Part shown: positions 62,834 to 64,000 of the stretch, in pieces | Layout: each line of letters starts with the position of its first letter | How positions within the stretch are numbered: position 1 is the first letter of the stretch | Assembly (NCBI GenBank): GCA_965223095.1 | Contig: OZ244979.1 | Location: forward strand, 2,666,001 to 2,730,000 | DNA from: J054 sp965223095 | GTDB taxonomy: Bacteria; Pseudomonadota; Gammaproteobacteria; Steroidobacterales; GCA-2729495 | DNA: 64,000 nucleotides | Reading direction: 5' to 3' | The notes under the pieces: generated by a model | Database searches by the model: none | What the model was told of the DNA's origin: nothing | Seen by the model: only the letters and a program-made list of their open reading frames with translations | Program-made: the position numbers and the translations under genes

Positions 62834-64000
62834 TCACTGCTGTTGCGCTGGCTTGAACAACAGCGACAGCGCCAAAGCCGTCGTGACTAGCACAGCGATG
62901 ATCGTGAATGGAACCTCGTAAGAACCAAAACGGTCAAACAATACCCCGGTGACCACGGGACCCATGCCGCCACCGAAGGTGTCCAGAACGGTAATCGTAC
63001 CCAGGATCTTCCCTAAATCGCGCAAACCAAAGTAATCAGCTGCCAATAGCTGCAGTAGCGTATACAGTCCTCCCCAGCCGATACCGAGCAGCACGATGGC
63101 AGGCCAGAAAGTCAGCGTGTTCGTGCTAATCAGCAACCAGGCGCCAATACACATGACACCAATGGTACTAACGAACATACCCTTGTGACCCAGCCGCTCG
63201 GCTAAGAAACCACTGAGTAGTTTACCCAGCAGACCAAGGACGAACAAAACCGTCAAGCCATTGGCCGCCACCTGCGCCTCAAAACCTTGGTCGGTCATGT
63301 GCAAAAACAAGTTACTCAGCAGCGCCAAGATGGAATAAAAGGTCAGCATCGCGATACCGGCCAACACCCAAAAATTACGTGTCTTCAACGCGTCGGCATA
63401 GCGCATACCGCTCATGGAAGGTGATGCGCCGGCTTGAGCCCCGGAACCCGGCGCCTTTAGGCCTTTATCTTCCGGCCGCTCGCGCAGTAGGAACAACACC
63501 ACCGGAATCAGCATCAGCGGCAGCACGCTGGAATACATGAAGGCGGTCCGCCAACCGAATTCACTAATCAGCCAGGTATTCAGCTGAGGCAACGCGGCAT
63601 TACCCAGACTGGTGCCGGCCACGGTCATGCCCACGGCAAGACCGCGATTTTTCACAAACCACTTAGACACCAACATCACGTTCACGACCAAGCCCGAGCA
63701 GGCCAGCCCCGAGGCGAGCATCAGGTGGATGCCATAGATGTCGTTCAGCGAATCAATGCGTGAATACAGAAAATTACCGGCCGCCAACAGCGCGAAACCA
63801 AAAGCCATTAATGGACGGACACCAATTCTGTCAGCGATGGCCCCGGTAATCGGTGCGAGCAGGCCACTCCCCAATAGCGTAATGGTGTCGCGGAATTTCA
63901 GTCGCCCCCGCAGGCCGTCTTCGCCCTCGGCAAGGGCCAGAAAATCTAGAATATCCCGGTCATAGACCGTGAGGCCCGCCAGCGTCATGCCGTTGGTGAC
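62834..64000 (-). CDS. Major facilitator superfamily transporter, 5' end outside window
   Basis: About 388 residues seen; the frame is open to the window edge (VTNGMTLAGL...), so the first helix and start are missing. MFS features: ADRIGVRPLMAFGFALLAAG loop 2-3 motif, LREMRPE-like LLRERPEDKGL, and second-half SGFLAERLGHKG. The ATG at 63988 is probably internal. The LAGLTVYDRDIL segment is like monocarboxylate/oxalate-type transporters; substrate unknown. Confidence 0.88.
   Translation of the reverse strand, partial: VTNGMTLAGLTVYDRDILDFLALAEGEDGLRGRLKFRDTITLLGSGLLAPITGAIADRIGVRPLMAFGFALLAAGNFLYSRIDSLNDIYGIHLMLASGLACSGLVVNVMLVSKWFVKNRGLAVGMTVAGTSLGNAALPQLNTWLISEFGWRTAFMYSSVLPLMLIPVVLFLLRERPEDKGLKAPGSGAQAGASPSMSGMRYADALKTRNFWVLAGIAMLTFYSILALLSNLFLHMTDQGFEAQVAANGLTVLFVLGLLGKLLSGFLAERLGHKGMFVSTIGVMCIGAWLLISTNTLTFWPAIVLLGIGWGGLYTLLQLLAADYFGLRDLGKILGTITVLDTFGGGMGPVVTGVLFDRFGSYEVPFTIIAVLVTTALALSLLFKPAQQQ

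Noticed and set aside
1..64000. CRISPR arrays, insertion sequences, prophage genes, rRNA
   Set aside because: No regularly spaced repeats, transposase, integrase, capsid or rRNA sequence was seen anywhere in the window.

Overview
This GC-rich window looks like chromosomal DNA of a free-living gammaproteobacterium. Several gene orders are typical of that class. uvrC-pgsA is followed by tRNA-Gly, tRNA-Cys and tRNA-Leu(UAA), as in E. coli (glyW-cysT-leuZ). There is a full ccmABCDEFGHI cytochrome c maturation operon, a fabG-acpP-fabF-pabB-pabC-mltG-tmk-holB-pilZ block as in Pseudomonas relatives, and a gspGHIJKLMN type II secretion run beside a rhombosortase. No plasmid, phage, insertion sequence or CRISPR signature was seen. 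The assignment rests on synteny and protein motifs only; no search was run.

Layout. 1-3100: 3' part of uvrC, pgsA and three tRNA genes; the tRNA-Leu(UAA) gene is split in its anticodon by a 228-nt group I intron of the cyanobacterial/plastid trnL type, and a 35-codon remnant of a luciferase-like oxidoreductase gene abuts its 3' end. 3.1-7.7 kb: an acyl-AMP ligase fused to an acyl carrier domain (minus strand), divergent from a DUF374 acyltransferase, an HPP membrane protein and a quinone-reductase-like protein. 7.8-8.9 kb: an ATPase-FHA fusion. 9.1-15.7 kb: the ccm operon. 16-19.2 kb: malic enzyme and a radical SAM protein. 19.2-21.6 kb: a gene-poor, decayed stretch with one frameshifted secreted-protein pseudogene, several possible very small ORFs and a diverged repeat pair. 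21.6-29 kb: an efflux operon whose outer-membrane component is fused to a periplasmic binding-protein-like domain, followed by adaptor, RND pump and a DUF4336-like protein.

29-41 kb: mixed housekeeping and accessory genes: cation/proton antiporter, GFA-family protein, a sialidase-like/outer-membrane protein pair, glycerophosphodiesterase, ferredoxin-NADP reductase-like protein, a stand-alone TIR-like protein divergent from an endonuclease/phosphatase-fold protein, a bifunctional beta-oxidation enzyme, and a cyclic-nucleotide-binding/rhodanese fusion. 41-48.8 kb (minus strand): pilZ, holB, tmk, mltG, pabC, pabB, fabF, acpP, fabG, linking fatty-acid and folate synthesis, cell wall and DNA replication. 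48.8-55.2 kb: rhombosortase, then divergent gspG-N pseudopilin and inner-membrane platform genes; gspC, D, E and F are not next to them. 55.2-61.2 kb: an AddAB-like helicase/nuclease pair. 61.3-64 kb: alaA-like aminotransferase and a major facilitator transporter cut by the window end.

Most notable: the tRNA-Leu group I intron in the conserved leuZ position; the binding-protein/TolC fusion with its RND operon; the TIR-like protein that seems to lack the catalytic glutamate; and very AT-rich leaders without Shine-Dalgarno sequences before ccmA, holB and addB.
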